Notes: generated from the sequence alone by a model not told the origin. Shown: positions 13,724 to 20,668, counted from the first letter of the stretch. The stretch is 20,668 bases of DNA from Chitinophaga pinensis (GCA_945875195.1 CAMCJW010000013.1:1-20668), one strand, 5' to 3'. Program-made: numbers and translations.

Positions 13724-14905
13724 ATGATTTCGGTTAAAGAAGCGAAGGAGCTTGCTTGGGCTCATACTAAAGTGCTAGATGCTGCTTGGATGAATTTATA
13801 TGATGCAACTGGTTTGGTGCTAGCAGAAGATATTTTTTCACCTATTGATATGCCCTCTTTTCATCAATCTGCCATGGATGGATATGGGATAAGGTTTGAA
13901 GATTTGGCTGCAAATAAGCCCATTCAAATTGTAGGAGAAATACCAGCAGGCAATGCGGCAACCTATGAATTGAATGCCAATACAGCCGTACGTATTTTCA
14001 CAGGTGCTCAAATTCCATTAGGGTGCGATACAGTAGTTATGCAAGAAAAGACATTGGTGGAAGATGGGTATTTATTAGTCAATGATCCATTAGCAGTTAA
14101 AGGATTAAATATAAGGCTACAAGGTTCTCAAATTAAGAAAGGGATGCTTGCCATGAAGTCTGGAAGTGTTATTTCTGCTGGTGCTGCGGGTTATTTGGCT
14201 GCATTAGGATTGAATAGCGTAAAGGTAATTAACAGGCCAAAAGTATGTATCATTAACACGGGAAAAGAATTAATTAAAGCCGGTTCTGAATTAACGGATG
14301 GCATGGTTTATGAAAGTAATTCGTATAGTTTAAATGGTGCTTTGGTAGAAATGCATTTAACCGCTGAAGATATTTTGATGGTAGATGATGATGAGGCCCT
14401 GATTACGGAAGCAATTAAACATAAGTTAAATACTTGTGATGTTATTATCTTATCTGGTGGTGTATCTGTTGGTGATTATGATTTTGTTGCAAAAGCCACT
14501 GGTAACTGCGGTGTAAAGGAAGTATTTCATAAGGTAAAGCAAAAGCCCGGTAAGCCAATTTATTTTGGTGAGTTAAACAACAAATTGATTTTTGGTTTGC
14601 CAGGTAATCCTGGTGCAGCGCTTACTTGTTTTTATGAGTACATAGCACCTTGCCTTAAAAAGATGATGGGGAAACAAGTGCCTAATTCAACTTATAAATT
14701 GCCATTGGCGCAAGCTTATCATAAAAAGGCTGGATTAACTTTTTTATTGAAGGGCTTTGCTAGCAAAGATTCAGTAACAATTTTACCCGCTCAGGAATCT
14801 TATTTAATGAGCTCGTTTACCAGCGCCAATTGTATCATTCAGTTAGAGGAAGAAGGCGTAGAATTTAATGAGGGAGATTTAGTTGAAGTACACCTATTAA
14901 ATTAA
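13724..14905 (+). CDS. moeA: Molybdopterin molybdenumtransferase MoeA
   Basis: The 393-residue enzyme inserts molybdate into adenylated molybdopterin to finish the cofactor. Motifs in order: HQSAMDGYGIRFEDL (47-61) with the conserved Asp52, IFTGAQIPLGCDTVVMQEK (91-109) with Asp102, the MPT-binding-domain strand VCIINTGKELI, ILSGGVSVGDYDFV (242-255), KQKPGKPIYFG (272-282) and IFGLPGNPGAALTCFYEY (289-306). Length is standard and all acidic metal-site residues are present. It is transcribed away from the other Moco genes across a 121-bp region, so the two units probably share regulation. A weak TTTG-N19-TTGATTTA pattern lies in front of it. Confidence 0.95.
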   Translation: MISVKEAKELAWAHTKVLDAAWMNLYDATGLVLAEDIFSPIDMPSFHQSAMDGYGIRFEDLAANKPIQIVGEIPAGNAATYELNANTAVRIFTGAQIPLGCDTVVMQEKTLVEDGYLLVNDPLAVKGLNIRLQGSQIKKGMLAMKSGSVISAGAAGYLAALGLNSVKVINRPKVCIINTGKELIKAGSELTDGMVYESNSYSLNGALVEMHLTAEDILMVDDDEALITEAIKHKLNTCDVIILSGGVSVGDYDFVAKATGNCGVKEVFHKVKQKPGKPIYFGELNNKLIFGLPGNPGAALTCFYEYIAPCLKKMMGKQVPNSTYKLPLAQAYHKKAGLTFLLKGFASKDSVTILPAQESYLMSSFTSANCIIQLEEEGVEFNEGDLVEVHLLN

Positions 14906-14960
14906 ATCAGCCTTCATTTTACGACTTATTTATTCTAAAAATATTTACTGAATCGCCAAT

Positions 14961-15773
14961 TTAACACCCATCTTGAAAATTACCAATTCGTAAAGTAAAA
15001 TTCTGATTAACCTTCAATCCTTTTGAGTTTTCGGCTGGTTTCCAATTTGGCATTTTATGAATGGCATCAAGCATCAGTTTATCTGCTTTAAGGTTATCAG
15101 ATGATTTTGTAACCTTTGCGTTAACAATCTCCCCTTTGTGGTTTACTGTAAAAGCAACCTCCCCTTTTTGATTTTGTTTTGGTGTTGATTTTACGATTGG
15201 TTCAGTAATATTTTCTTGGATATACTGCTTCATTTTTTCCTCTCCTTCGGCAAAGGTTGCTTCTACAAATGGAACCACAAGCATGTTTACATGCATTTCA
15301 TTTTCTTCAAGAATTTGGGTCATTGGATTTTGGTATTTGTACCTAACATTTATGTACATGGTTGTTCCCAAATCGCTTTCTGCCATGATGTTTTTTTGAA
15401 GAGTGTTCAAAAGATCGTTAGCACTATAAGCTTTTAAACCTACCCCTTTGCCAGTGGTTAGTATTTCTACTTCATCATATTCGCTTATCCAGTTGCTAGG
15501 GTAGTAGGGGATAATATCGGCAAGAGTTTGAGCATTTAGCAGTGCTTCCTTTTTTATTTTTTTAGCATATTTTCCAACAATTTCAGCGATTAAATTGGGT
15601 AAGGAGTCTTCGGCAACAGGGTATTGTGTCCATAATCTTTTCTTTGAGTAATAGTGATTTTGACTGTAATTATTGCTTGAATATTTTTTTGCATTTGAGC
15701 CAGCGCTTACTTCAAGCAAAAGAGAAATTGAAAGAACCATCACAATTGATGAGGTTAAAATTATTTTTTTCAT
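14961..15773 (-). CDS. Exported protein with C-terminal TonB-like domain, ending in DGC
   Basis: The 270-residue protein has an N-terminal signal or anchor helix, IILTSSIVMVLSISLLLEVS. A Ser/Asn/Tyr-rich linker follows, then an alpha/beta central part of unknown type (about 55-185). From about 185 the sequence resembles the TonB C-terminal fold: GEVAFTVNHKGEIVNAKVTK, then a helix KLMLDAIHKMPNWKPA and the closing strand VNQNFTLRIGNF. The spacing fits energy-transducer-like proteins of Bacteroidota, where such domains often occur on secreted proteins not tied to TonB transport. The last residues are FQDGC. It lies 31 bp after the gene at 15805-16371, which also ends in DGC, and the two are likely one transcript. 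Its function is unknown. Confidence 0.75.
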   Translation of the reverse strand: MKKIILTSSIVMVLSISLLLEVSAGSNAKKYSSNNYSQNHYYSKKRLWTQYPVAEDSLPNLIAEIVGKYAKKIKKEALLNAQTLADIIPYYPSNWISEYDEVEILTTGKGVGLKAYSANDLLNTLQKNIMAESDLGTTMYINVRYKYQNPMTQILEENEMHVNMLVVPFVEATFAEGEEKMKQYIQENITEPIVKSTPKQNQKGEVAFTVNHKGEIVNAKVTKSSDNLKADKLMLDAIHKMPNWKPAENSKGLKVNQNFTLRIGNFQDGC

Positions 15774-15804
15774 AAATTATTGTGTTAAAAAAAGACTTGA
15801 TATA

Positions 15805-16371
15805 CTAGCAACCGTCAATGCGAGGTGTACGTTTATAAATTATTTTATTATCTCGTTCAACATAATCGCCCGCTACTATGGGAAAGGAATACTTGGGCGC
15901 TTTTGATATGTTATGGCTTTTAATAATTATTTTGTCGTTAACTTTCAGGCTACGTAATTGCTCAAATTCATTCTTAAAATTCATGATATTTTTGCCAGGT
16001 CTTTCGTTTCCAAAAGCTAGAATATAATCGTCGCCATTAATCTTTACCATTACCCCGAAACCTAATCTTGAGCCAGGCGGAAGAGAAAGAGAAGTAACAA
16101 CTCCCTCCATTTTGTTAAATTCACTAACCGACTTCCTAATTTTAGCAGAACTGGCATCCACTTTTTTACCTGCAGGAGACGCTACCCATTCTTTGTACAT
16201 TTTTCCAGCAGGGGTAGCCTCCCATTCTTCCCTTGCAGCTTTTATTTCTGCAGCAGAGAGAGGCTGGGGGGTTAACTTTTTAGAAGGTTCAATATTAATT
16301 TTACGATTTGCAAATACCAGTCCGCTTATTATTATCAGCGTTAGGATCAGCCCATAGATGAATTTTTTCAT
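15805..16371 (-). CDS. Exported or membrane-anchored protein with PAGK repeats and possible OB-fold, ending in DGC
   Basis: The 188-residue protein is not recognised as a named family. A basic start and hydrophobic helix (KKFIYGLILTLIIISGLVFA) form a signal anchor. Next is an internal duplication of about 12 residues, EWEATPAGKMYK then EWVASPAGKKVD (about 49-72), in a charged helical region. The C-terminal half is beta-rich: EGVVTSLSLPPGSRLGFGVM, DDYILAFG, LKVNDKIIIKS and a closing DYVERDNKIIYKR. The order is suggestive of a small OB-type barrel, which is inference. It ends in RIDGC. A perfect TACTTTTG box lies 25 bp upstream. It is followed by the TonB-domain gene on the same strand. Confidence 0.7.
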   Translation of the reverse strand: MKKFIYGLILTLIIISGLVFANRKINIEPSKKLTPQPLSAAEIKAAREEWEATPAGKMYKEWVASPAGKKVDASSAKIRKSVSEFNKMEGVVTSLSLPPGSRLGFGVMVKINGDDYILAFGNERPGKNIMNFKNEFEQLRSLKVNDKIIIKSHNISKAPKYSFPIVAGDYVERDNKIIYKRTPRIDGC

Positions 16372-16395
16372 ATTGGTTATTTAAACTTTACGAAT

Positions 16396-16403
16396 CAAAA
16401 GTA
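16396..16403 (-). promoter_or_regulatory. Candidate -7 box for the DGC gene pair
   Basis: TACTTTTG on the minus strand is a perfect TAnnTTTG match, 24 bases before the ATG at 16371, giving a leader of about 18 bases. No TTTG is present 19 bases further upstream. Confidence 0.4.
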
Positions 16404-16482
16404 AAAAATAACGAGCTATGAGGTTGTTAATGAAAAGTTATTGCCCAAAATATTACATTATATCAGATAATCTCTTATGGCT

Positions 16483-16512
16483 ATGAATTAAAAAATTAAT
16501 ATTTTAATTCAT
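16483..16512 (-). terminator. AT-rich hairpin after the four-helix membrane protein gene
   Basis: An 11-bp perfect inverted repeat (ATGAATTAAAA at 16483-16493, TTTTAATTCAT at 16502-16512) starts one base after the stop at 16514. It has an 8-base loop. The stem holds a single G-C pair and no long T-run follows, so termination strength is uncertain. Confidence 0.4.
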
Positions 16513-16513
16513 C

Positions 16514-16975
16514 TTACAATTGAGTTGGGTTACTCTCTGATTGTATTTCTGTGTGTCTGATTTGACCTCCTAAATAGCCAGTTCTAGCTACCAATCCAAA
16601 GCTTATAATGGAGATGAATAGCAATACAAAGGCAATGTTTCTGGTAAAAGGAGAATTTTTCCAAGTGTATACCAATCCTATAATAGCTGCAATACCCAGA
16701 ATGATTAGCGAAACCAATGCGTAAATAGCAAAGTCTTCATGGGTTTTAATGTTTAGCTCCATAATACCTTGCAAATTTTCTACACTTTCTTCTGCGGCTT
16801 CTCCTGTTAAATAAGCAATACTCGCCCCTATAGCAGATAGAACAAAGATATAATAGGCAGCTATGATTGTTTGATTACTTTTTACCCCAATACCATGTAT
16901 AAGTGTTAGGCCGCCTAACAATGAACCAAATATGGGTAGATGGGTTATGAGAAGGTGAATGTGAGTTTGATCCAT
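16514..16975 (-). CDS. Four-helix membrane protein with interface histidines (DUF2231-like)
   Basis: The 153-residue membrane protein has helices at about 8-30, 36-57, 82-105 and 112-132. Histidines cluster near the membrane edges: H5, H7 and H12 in the N-terminal THIHLLITHLPIFG, H27, H79 after the loop GEAAEESVENLQG, and H141 in ARTGYLGGQIRHTEI. This pattern recalls DUF2231-type and related small Bacteroidota membrane proteins, which have been thought to bind heme or a metal; that role is inference. The C-terminal tail is short and polar. It is transcribed on the minus strand with no close partner: 142 bp to the DGC genes downstream and 265 bp to the sulfatase gene upstream. Confidence 0.72.
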   Translation of the reverse strand: MDQTHIHLLITHLPIFGSLLGGLTLIHGIGVKSNQTIIAAYYIFVLSAIGASIAYLTGEAAEESVENLQGIMELNIKTHEDFAIYALVSLIILGIAAIIGLVYTWKNSPFTRNIAFVLLFISIISFGLVARTGYLGGQIRHTEIQSESNPTQL

Positions 16976-17138
16976 GATATAAAATTTGTACGGTTTTTAT
17001 TACTGTGTAATTTAAAATTGATATTACTGCGCAGACATACCTCGGTCAATTTCCTTGGTTGTGTAGGCGATATATTGGCTCAAAGATCTGGGCTAATAAT
17101 GTAGAGAAGGTTACGTAATTAGTAAAATGAATTATATC

Positions 17139-17158
17139 TTTTACACGTATGTGTAAAA
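17139..17158. repeat. 20-bp inverted repeat in a 265-bp gene-free stretch
   Basis: TTTTACAC-GTAT-GTGTAAAA has perfect 8-bp arms. It lies about 80 bp beyond the sulfatase stop and 160 bp upstream of the four-helix gene start. It could be an operator or a weak terminator for the sulfatase transcript. The rest of 16976-17240 shows no gene. Confidence 0.45.
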
Positions 17159-17240
17159 TAAGGATATTGTGGTATGGCCAATTGTTGTACAATAATTTAA
17201 CCGTAATACTTATAAAAGTAGTAAATGGCTAAATCATAAA

Positions 17241-18854
17241 TTAATCTACTAGTATCTTTTTTGTTAATGAAATTCCTTCACTTTTTACAACAACAACATA
17301 TAATCCTTTTTGAAATTCAGAAAGATTTATAGCATAAGGTTTTAATGGAAGTAGATTTTCTTGCGCGTAGATAACTCTACCTAAACAATCTATTAATGTT
17401 AAATGATTATTGTTAAAAACATTTTCACTCAATTTTATATTCAATGTCTCATGAGTAGGGTTCGGATAAATTTCAATTACATCATTCATTGCTATATTTT
17501 TAATACCTACTCCACTTTGGCAAAATGATGTACCACCAACCAAGTTAGTCATTTCCGTACATAAATAATTATAATTACTTAAATCTGTTTCGGTTAAGGT
17601 TCCCTTCAATAAATTGTTACTTTCTAATGGGTCTAATGCTAGGTTATAAAACTCTTCCATGCCGTAATCAAATTTTATTAATTTGTAATTTCTGTTGCGC
17701 ATGCCTTTACCATCGGCGCTATCAGTGGTAAGTTTAAATATTTCACTAAATATCCAAGGTCTTACGCTGTCGGCTGTATTTTTAATTATTGGCTGTAAGC
17801 TTTTACTATCAACTGGTTTATTGGTTGGTATTTGTGTTTGCCAATTGGTGAACCCAAAATTTTCAACGATGGTGGCAAATAAATCTGTTGTATTTACTAA
17901 AGCATTACTCACTCTTCCTTTATTTACTACAGATGGTCCTGCAATGATTAAAGGCACATGTACACCATATTCATAAACTGTTCCTTTGGCTTTGGTAAGG
18001 TCTACAATTTGTGCAGTGCGTGCGGTGTTTCCATTATCTCCAATAAAAATAATATCAGTACTATCTAATTTGTTCAAAACTTTTAAGCTATCAAACAAAC
18101 GTCCAATTTCATGATCCATTGCTTGTATCATGGCTTTAAAATATTGTTTAGGTTGTGCATTGATATCTGCAGCTGTTCCACTTAGGTTTGTGTAGGTATG
18201 CAAGCCAGCTGGTGGTAAATGCAAAGGTTCATGTGGCGCATTAAATGCTAACCATATGAAAAAGGGATTGCTAGGAGTTTGTGCTTTTAACCATGTAACA
18301 GCATTGTTTACATTTTCGGTTGTAGCATATGTTGTAATAGTTGTTGAAATACCATTGGTGTATTTTGTCCAATTGGTAAAACTTGGTAGTTGACCAATAA
18401 ATGGTCCTTCACTCCAATTATAGCCCAATGCAAGAGGGCTCATTAAATTAATAGCGGGAGTTGATTGCTTTAAATGCCATTTTCCAATATTTGCTTTTCC
18501 TATATTTGGGTTATGTATTTTTAATAGTTTAGGAATAGAAATTTCAGCAGTATCTATTTGTTTGCTGCCACCAATTCCACCTACAATGCCGCCAACACCC
18601 GTTCTAAAACTATAACGACCTGTAAGTATTGTAGTGCGCGTACTAGAGCATACGGGGTTACTCATTAAATTTTTAAAGCGCACGCCTTTCGCTAGTAAAC
18701 TTCTAATATTGGGCACATCAACTGTGTCAACTGAATTTTCATAAAAGCCAAAATAATCAGGGCCTAAATCGTCTGCAATTATTAAAATGGTATTGCGTTG
18801 TGCTTGCGTATTTAATGCAAATACAGTTAACAGTAAAAAAATATATTTTATCAT
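17241..18854 (-). CDS. Secreted sulfatase with type IX sorting domain
   Basis: This 537-residue exported member of the alkaline-phosphatase-like sulfatase family begins with the signal peptide MIKYIFLLLTVFALNTQAQ. The mature protein opens with the metal-binding strand ILIIADDLGPDYFG. The signature is PVCSSTRTTILTGRY, where Cys69 would be converted to formylglycine; it has Ser where most sulfatases have Pro (CxSxR). FIGDNGNTARTA is the second metal motif. Residues from about 465 form a type IX secretion domain, IEIYPNPTHETLNIKL to the final LTKKILVD, so it should be released or anchored at the surface. An alternative ATG at 18881 would add nine charged residues before the signal peptide and overlap the previous gene, so 18854 is preferred. 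The substrate (sulfated polysaccharide or aryl sulfate) is not known. No maturase or glycoside hydrolase lies beside it. Confidence 0.9.
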   Translation of the reverse strand: MIKYIFLLLTVFALNTQAQRNTILIIADDLGPDYFGFYENSVDTVDVPNIRSLLAKGVRFKNLMSNPVCSSTRTTILTGRYSFRTGVGGIVGGIGGSKQIDTAEISIPKLLKIHNPNIGKANIGKWHLKQSTPAINLMSPLALGYNWSEGPFIGQLPSFTNWTKYTNGISTTITTYATTENVNNAVTWLKAQTPSNPFFIWLAFNAPHEPLHLPPAGLHTYTNLSGTAADINAQPKQYFKAMIQAMDHEIGRLFDSLKVLNKLDSTDIIFIGDNGNTARTAQIVDLTKAKGTVYEYGVHVPLIIAGPSVVNKGRVSNALVNTTDLFATIVENFGFTNWQTQIPTNKPVDSKSLQPIIKNTADSVRPWIFSEIFKLTTDSADGKGMRNRNYKLIKFDYGMEEFYNLALDPLESNNLLKGTLTETDLSNYNYLCTEMTNLVGGTSFCQSGVGIKNIAMNDVIEIYPNPTHETLNIKLSENVFNNNHLTLIDCLGRVIYAQENLLPLKPYAINLSEFQKGLYVVVVKSEGISLTKKILVD

Positions 18855-18864
18855 TATTATTTTT

Positions 18865-19785
18865 TCATTCTTCAATTTCATTACTTTCTTCTGCTAACTT
18901 CTTTTCAAATTTATTATGTATGAAAAGAATTGAAAGCCCAAATAATATGGCAGAAACAATTAGGATATTATTAATGATTCCGCTAACAGAAAAGGATATT
19001 CGAATTAATATAGTTGAAATAATGAACCCTGAATTTCGAATAACTTTGTGGAACTCGTCTGTGTGGAAAAATGAAAATAGCAATAAAATTACATCAGCAA
19101 TAATGAGAATATTGAAAAACTGTTCAAAGAAAATATTATTGATATTCTTGAAAGAAATAGCGTTGGTTTCAAGTGGTTGAAAGATACCAATACTCCAAGT
19201 TAAGAATGAATATATGGCAATAATTAATAGAATTGGAACCAAGGCTGTAGCTATCCATTTTTTTGCGTTTATAAATTTTGAAATACTTGAAGAATGGCTT
19301 TTACTATTCTCAATAGTTCTATACACCCTAGTTCGTTGAACACGGAATAGATAAATTAAATAGAATAAAAAGACCGATGCTATTATATCATAGGTAAACT
19401 GCAAATCATTTTTAATGTTGAACCAATTGGATGAGAGTGATAAGTCTGATAGGTCTTTGAATAATCGTCTAATAATGATAAGCGCAATAATTTCATATTG
19501 CTTTGAGATATAAGTAGAAGTTGATTTGGGGAGGTAGTAAATTAAAAGATACACTTCATAAACCAATATAAAAGAAAAAGGGGTATAAATGGCCGCGATT
19601 GGATTTTTTAATAAGTTTGATGGCTCATGAAGGGTGATAAAATTAAAATGTATCAATCCAATTATTAGTAAGTGAATGATAAAACTCCCTAAAGCAATCC
19701 ACAAGATAACACGTTCACTTTTTTCTTTGGTTTTTTTTGAAAGAAGTTTTTGATAGAGTTTTTCCAAGATTTTTGATATGTCCAT
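18865..19785 (-). CDS. Multi-pass membrane protein of unknown function
   Basis: The 306-residue protein has a basic, coiled-coil-prone N-terminus (ILEKLYQKLLSKKTKEKSER) and about seven or eight hydrophobic helices: near 27-49, 63-87, 99-110, 130-150, 178-198, 218-240, 252-270 and 272-290. Conserved-looking segments are IALIIIRRLFKDLSDL, LQFTYDIIASVFLFYLIYLF and HKVIRNSGFIISTILIRIS, which I associate with an uncharacterised Bacteroidota membrane family. The tail is acidic (KKLAEESNEIEE). No catalytic or transport signature is visible. It ends 10 bp before the sulfatase start, so the two are probably co-transcribed, but a functional link is unproven. Confidence 0.7.
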   Translation of the reverse strand: MDISKILEKLYQKLLSKKTKEKSERVILWIALGSFIIHLLIIGLIHFNFITLHEPSNLLKNPIAAIYTPFSFILVYEVYLLIYYLPKSTSTYISKQYEIIALIIIRRLFKDLSDLSLSSNWFNIKNDLQFTYDIIASVFLFYLIYLFRVQRTRVYRTIENSKSHSSSISKFINAKKWIATALVPILLIIAIYSFLTWSIGIFQPLETNAISFKNINNIFFEQFFNILIIADVILLLFSFFHTDEFHKVIRNSGFIISTILIRISFSVSGIINNILIVSAILFGLSILFIHNKFEKKLAEESNEIEE

Positions 19786-19815
19786 TTTTATTTTAGGGTT
19801 TAATCTTTGTTTATT

Positions 19816-19953
19816 TTATCTCTGCTCAGGTCTATTGTTAACTTCTTCTTTTGGCGGTTTTATTTGTAAGCTTCTTTGGTTTGACGAAGCTAGAACGCGT
19901 TTACATTTTACACAATATTTTTGAATTTTATAATTATTTAACAGTAAAACCAT
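19816..19953 (-). CDS. Doubtful small ORF with a CxxC motif
   Basis: An ATG at 19953 opens a 45-codon frame ending in NNRPEQR. It contains KYCVKCKRVLASS, a possible zinc knuckle, and a basic/proline-rich tail. A TTG at 20019 in the same frame would extend it to 67 codons with a hydrophobic stretch. It lies 30 bp upstream of the multi-pass membrane protein gene on the same strand. Apart from the CxxC nothing supports it, so it may be non-coding. Confidence 0.2.
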   Translation of the reverse strand: MVLLLNNYKIQKYCVKCKRVLASSNQRSLQIKPPKEEVNNRPEQR

Positions 19954-20025
19954 AATTAAGTTTTGTAGGTTTAATAGAAAATTGTAATAAATCTTAACCT
20001 CATAAAAGGCCGTAATCAAAGAAAG

Positions 20026-20184
20026 TTATTCAATTTCAATGGGTAAAAAAACCATACGTTGATTTATTTCAACGCAAAACCCATCGTATTTAAAATAGGC
20101 AGAAGGGCTGCTCCAGCCTTGGTTGAAGGGCACCACGAAACTCTAGCTGTTAGCTGTTTGTGCTTCTTTTTTTGTCAAATTCAT
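20026..20184 (-). pseudogene. Small reading frame interrupted by TAG within a 7-bp tandem duplication
   Basis: Four bases after the serine hydrolase stop, ATG at 20184 opens MNLTKKEAQTANS, then an in-frame TAG (20145-20143), then 38 protein-like codons (SFVVPFNQGWSSPSAYF... to FLPIEIE) ending at TAA (20028-20026). The stop lies at a tandem duplication of TAGCTGT (20144-20150, 20151-20157, plus strand). Removing one copy switches the frame and gives a 37-codon ORF that also reads well (RVSWCPSTKAGAALLP... to ALK, ending at 20064). The stretch is richer in G and C than its flanks. It may be a decayed small gene or a dispersed repeat. I know of no family for it. Confidence 0.3.
20039..20084. repeat. 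Nested inverted repeats
   Basis: An outer pair ATGGGT/ACCCAT (20039-20044, 20079-20084) encloses an inner pair CGTTGA/TCAACG (20057-20062, 20069-20074) with a TTTATT loop. It could fold as an RNA with an asymmetric internal loop. It lies inside the interrupted reading frame, so structure and coding potential compete as explanations. Confidence 0.4.
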
Positions 20185-20188
20185 TTGT

Positions 20189-20668
20189 TTATTGTTTAAT
20201 GAGTTTGTAGGTATAGATCCCCTGTTTTGTTTGAGCTTTTATAAAATAGGCCCCATTCGAGTAATTTGAAAGATTAAATTGGCTTTGATTTGTTTCTTTT
20301 ATTAACTGACCATGTAAGTCGTACACTTTTATATTCTGAATATTTTGGTTTGGAATTTCAATATGAACAAGTCCATTTGTTGGATTTGGATAAACTGTAA
20401 TCAGTTTTTCTGGAATTGAGTTTTCAGTAAGACCAATAGGGTTATTTATTAAGGTGGAAAGTAACTGAATTGAAACTTGAAAAGCTTGGGCAGGGAGTTG
20501 ATTTATAAGTACACATATGATTATTCCTGTTGCAGGGTCATACATCATTGAAGAATTATATCCACCCCAGATAGTGCCACCGTGTGTCCAAACTGTTCTG
20601 CCAATAACAGTGGCCTGACTGATCCCCATGCCATAATTACCAGACCCAACGAAAGTAGTCAGTTCTTT
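20189..20668 (-). CDS. Serine hydrolase (beta-lactamase-related) with type IX sorting domain, 5' end outside window
   Basis: The frame is open from the right edge, so the N-terminal part with the SxxK nucleophile is missing. The 159 visible residues begin FVGSGNYGMGISQATVIG, then TVWTHGGTIWGGYNSSMMYD (the HGG motif that replaces the KTG triad of class C beta-lactamase/esterase family members) and the closing strand PATGIIICVLINQ. A linker leads to a type IX secretion domain: VYPNPTNGLVHIEI, NIKVYDLHGQLIKE, FNLSNYSNGAYFIKAQTKQG and a final YKLIKQ. It is therefore a secreted or surface-attached hydrolase, probably a D-aminopeptidase or esterase type. An internal ATG at 20629 is not the start because the coding frame continues upstream with family sequence. 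Confidence 0.85.
   Translation of the reverse strand, partial: KELTTFVGSGNYGMGISQATVIGRTVWTHGGTIWGGYNSSMMYDPATGIIICVLINQLPAQAFQVSIQLLSTLINNPIGLTENSIPEKLITVYPNPTNGLVHIEIPNQNIQNIKVYDLHGQLIKETNQSQFNLSNYSNGAYFIKAQTKQGIYTYKLIKQ

Noticed and set aside
17030..17090. Minus-strand 19-codon frame reading SQYIAYTTKEIDRGMSAQ
   Set aside because: It looks peptide-like, but it is very short, has only a TTG start just after a stop codon, and no supporting signal; it could be a gene remnant but cannot be claimed.
20100..20160. Possible integron attC site in the GC-richer block
   Set aside because: The GTTRRRY/RYYYAAC end motifs are not both present and there is no integrase or cassette array in view.
1..20668. 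CRISPR array, transposase, phage or defence genes
   Set aside because: No regularly spaced repeats, no DDE or integrase motifs and no recognisable defence domains were seen anywhere in the window.

Overview
The window reads as chromosomal DNA of an AT-rich member of the Bacteroidota. The evidence is two secreted proteins with C-terminal type IX secretion (PorSS) sorting domains, several small families I know only from that phylum (the 'ABC transporter ATPase'-misnamed protein, the degenerate arginase-like protein, the MoaC-MoaB fusion), promoter-like boxes of the TTG-N19-TAnnTTTG type, and A-rich leaders with few Shine-Dalgarno sequences. No rRNA, tRNA, CRISPR array, phage or transposase gene was found.

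Layout. Positions 1-2025 (minus): a GT-C membrane glycosyltransferase running off the left edge, preceded by an arginase-fold protein lacking the usual metal ligands. Positions 2028-3742 (plus): an NAD-dependent SDR epimerase/dehydratase overlapping a TPR lipoprotein, closed by a bidirectional terminator. Positions 3813-5713 (minus): a geranylgeranyl-reductase-type flavoprotein downstream of a small secreted beta-rich protein. From 5872 (plus): a small Bacteroidota-specific protein, FtsH and acetyl-CoA synthetase, the last two separated by a strong terminator. Positions 10510-14905: a molybdenum cofactor locus. TauE/SafE permease, moaD, moeB, moaE and moaCB lie in one minus-strand run and moeA faces away from them across a palindrome-rich 121-bp intergenic region; moaA is not in the window. 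Positions 14961-16975 (minus): two exported proteins of unknown function that both end in Asp-Gly-Cys, then a four-helix membrane protein. Positions 17241-20668 (minus): a secreted sulfatase, an unknown multi-pass membrane protein, a 403-bp gap holding a disrupted-looking small reading frame, and the C-terminal part of a serine hydrolase with a type IX sorting domain.

How it fits together. The Moco genes cover most steps after GTP radical cyclisation: MoaC makes cPMP, MoaD/MoaE with MoeB make molybdopterin, the MoaB/MogA domain adenylates it and MoeA inserts molybdate. FtsH and Acs are housekeeping functions. The right-hand third is accessory, with surface-exported hydrolases and unknown envelope proteins, and it holds most of the unexplained sequence. 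I did not find a clear new multi-gene system. The best leads are the frame-toggling 7-bp duplication at 20144-20157, the paired DGC-ending exported proteins, the shared palindrome under the divergent promoters at 5786-5853, and the operator-like repeats in the Moco promoter region.
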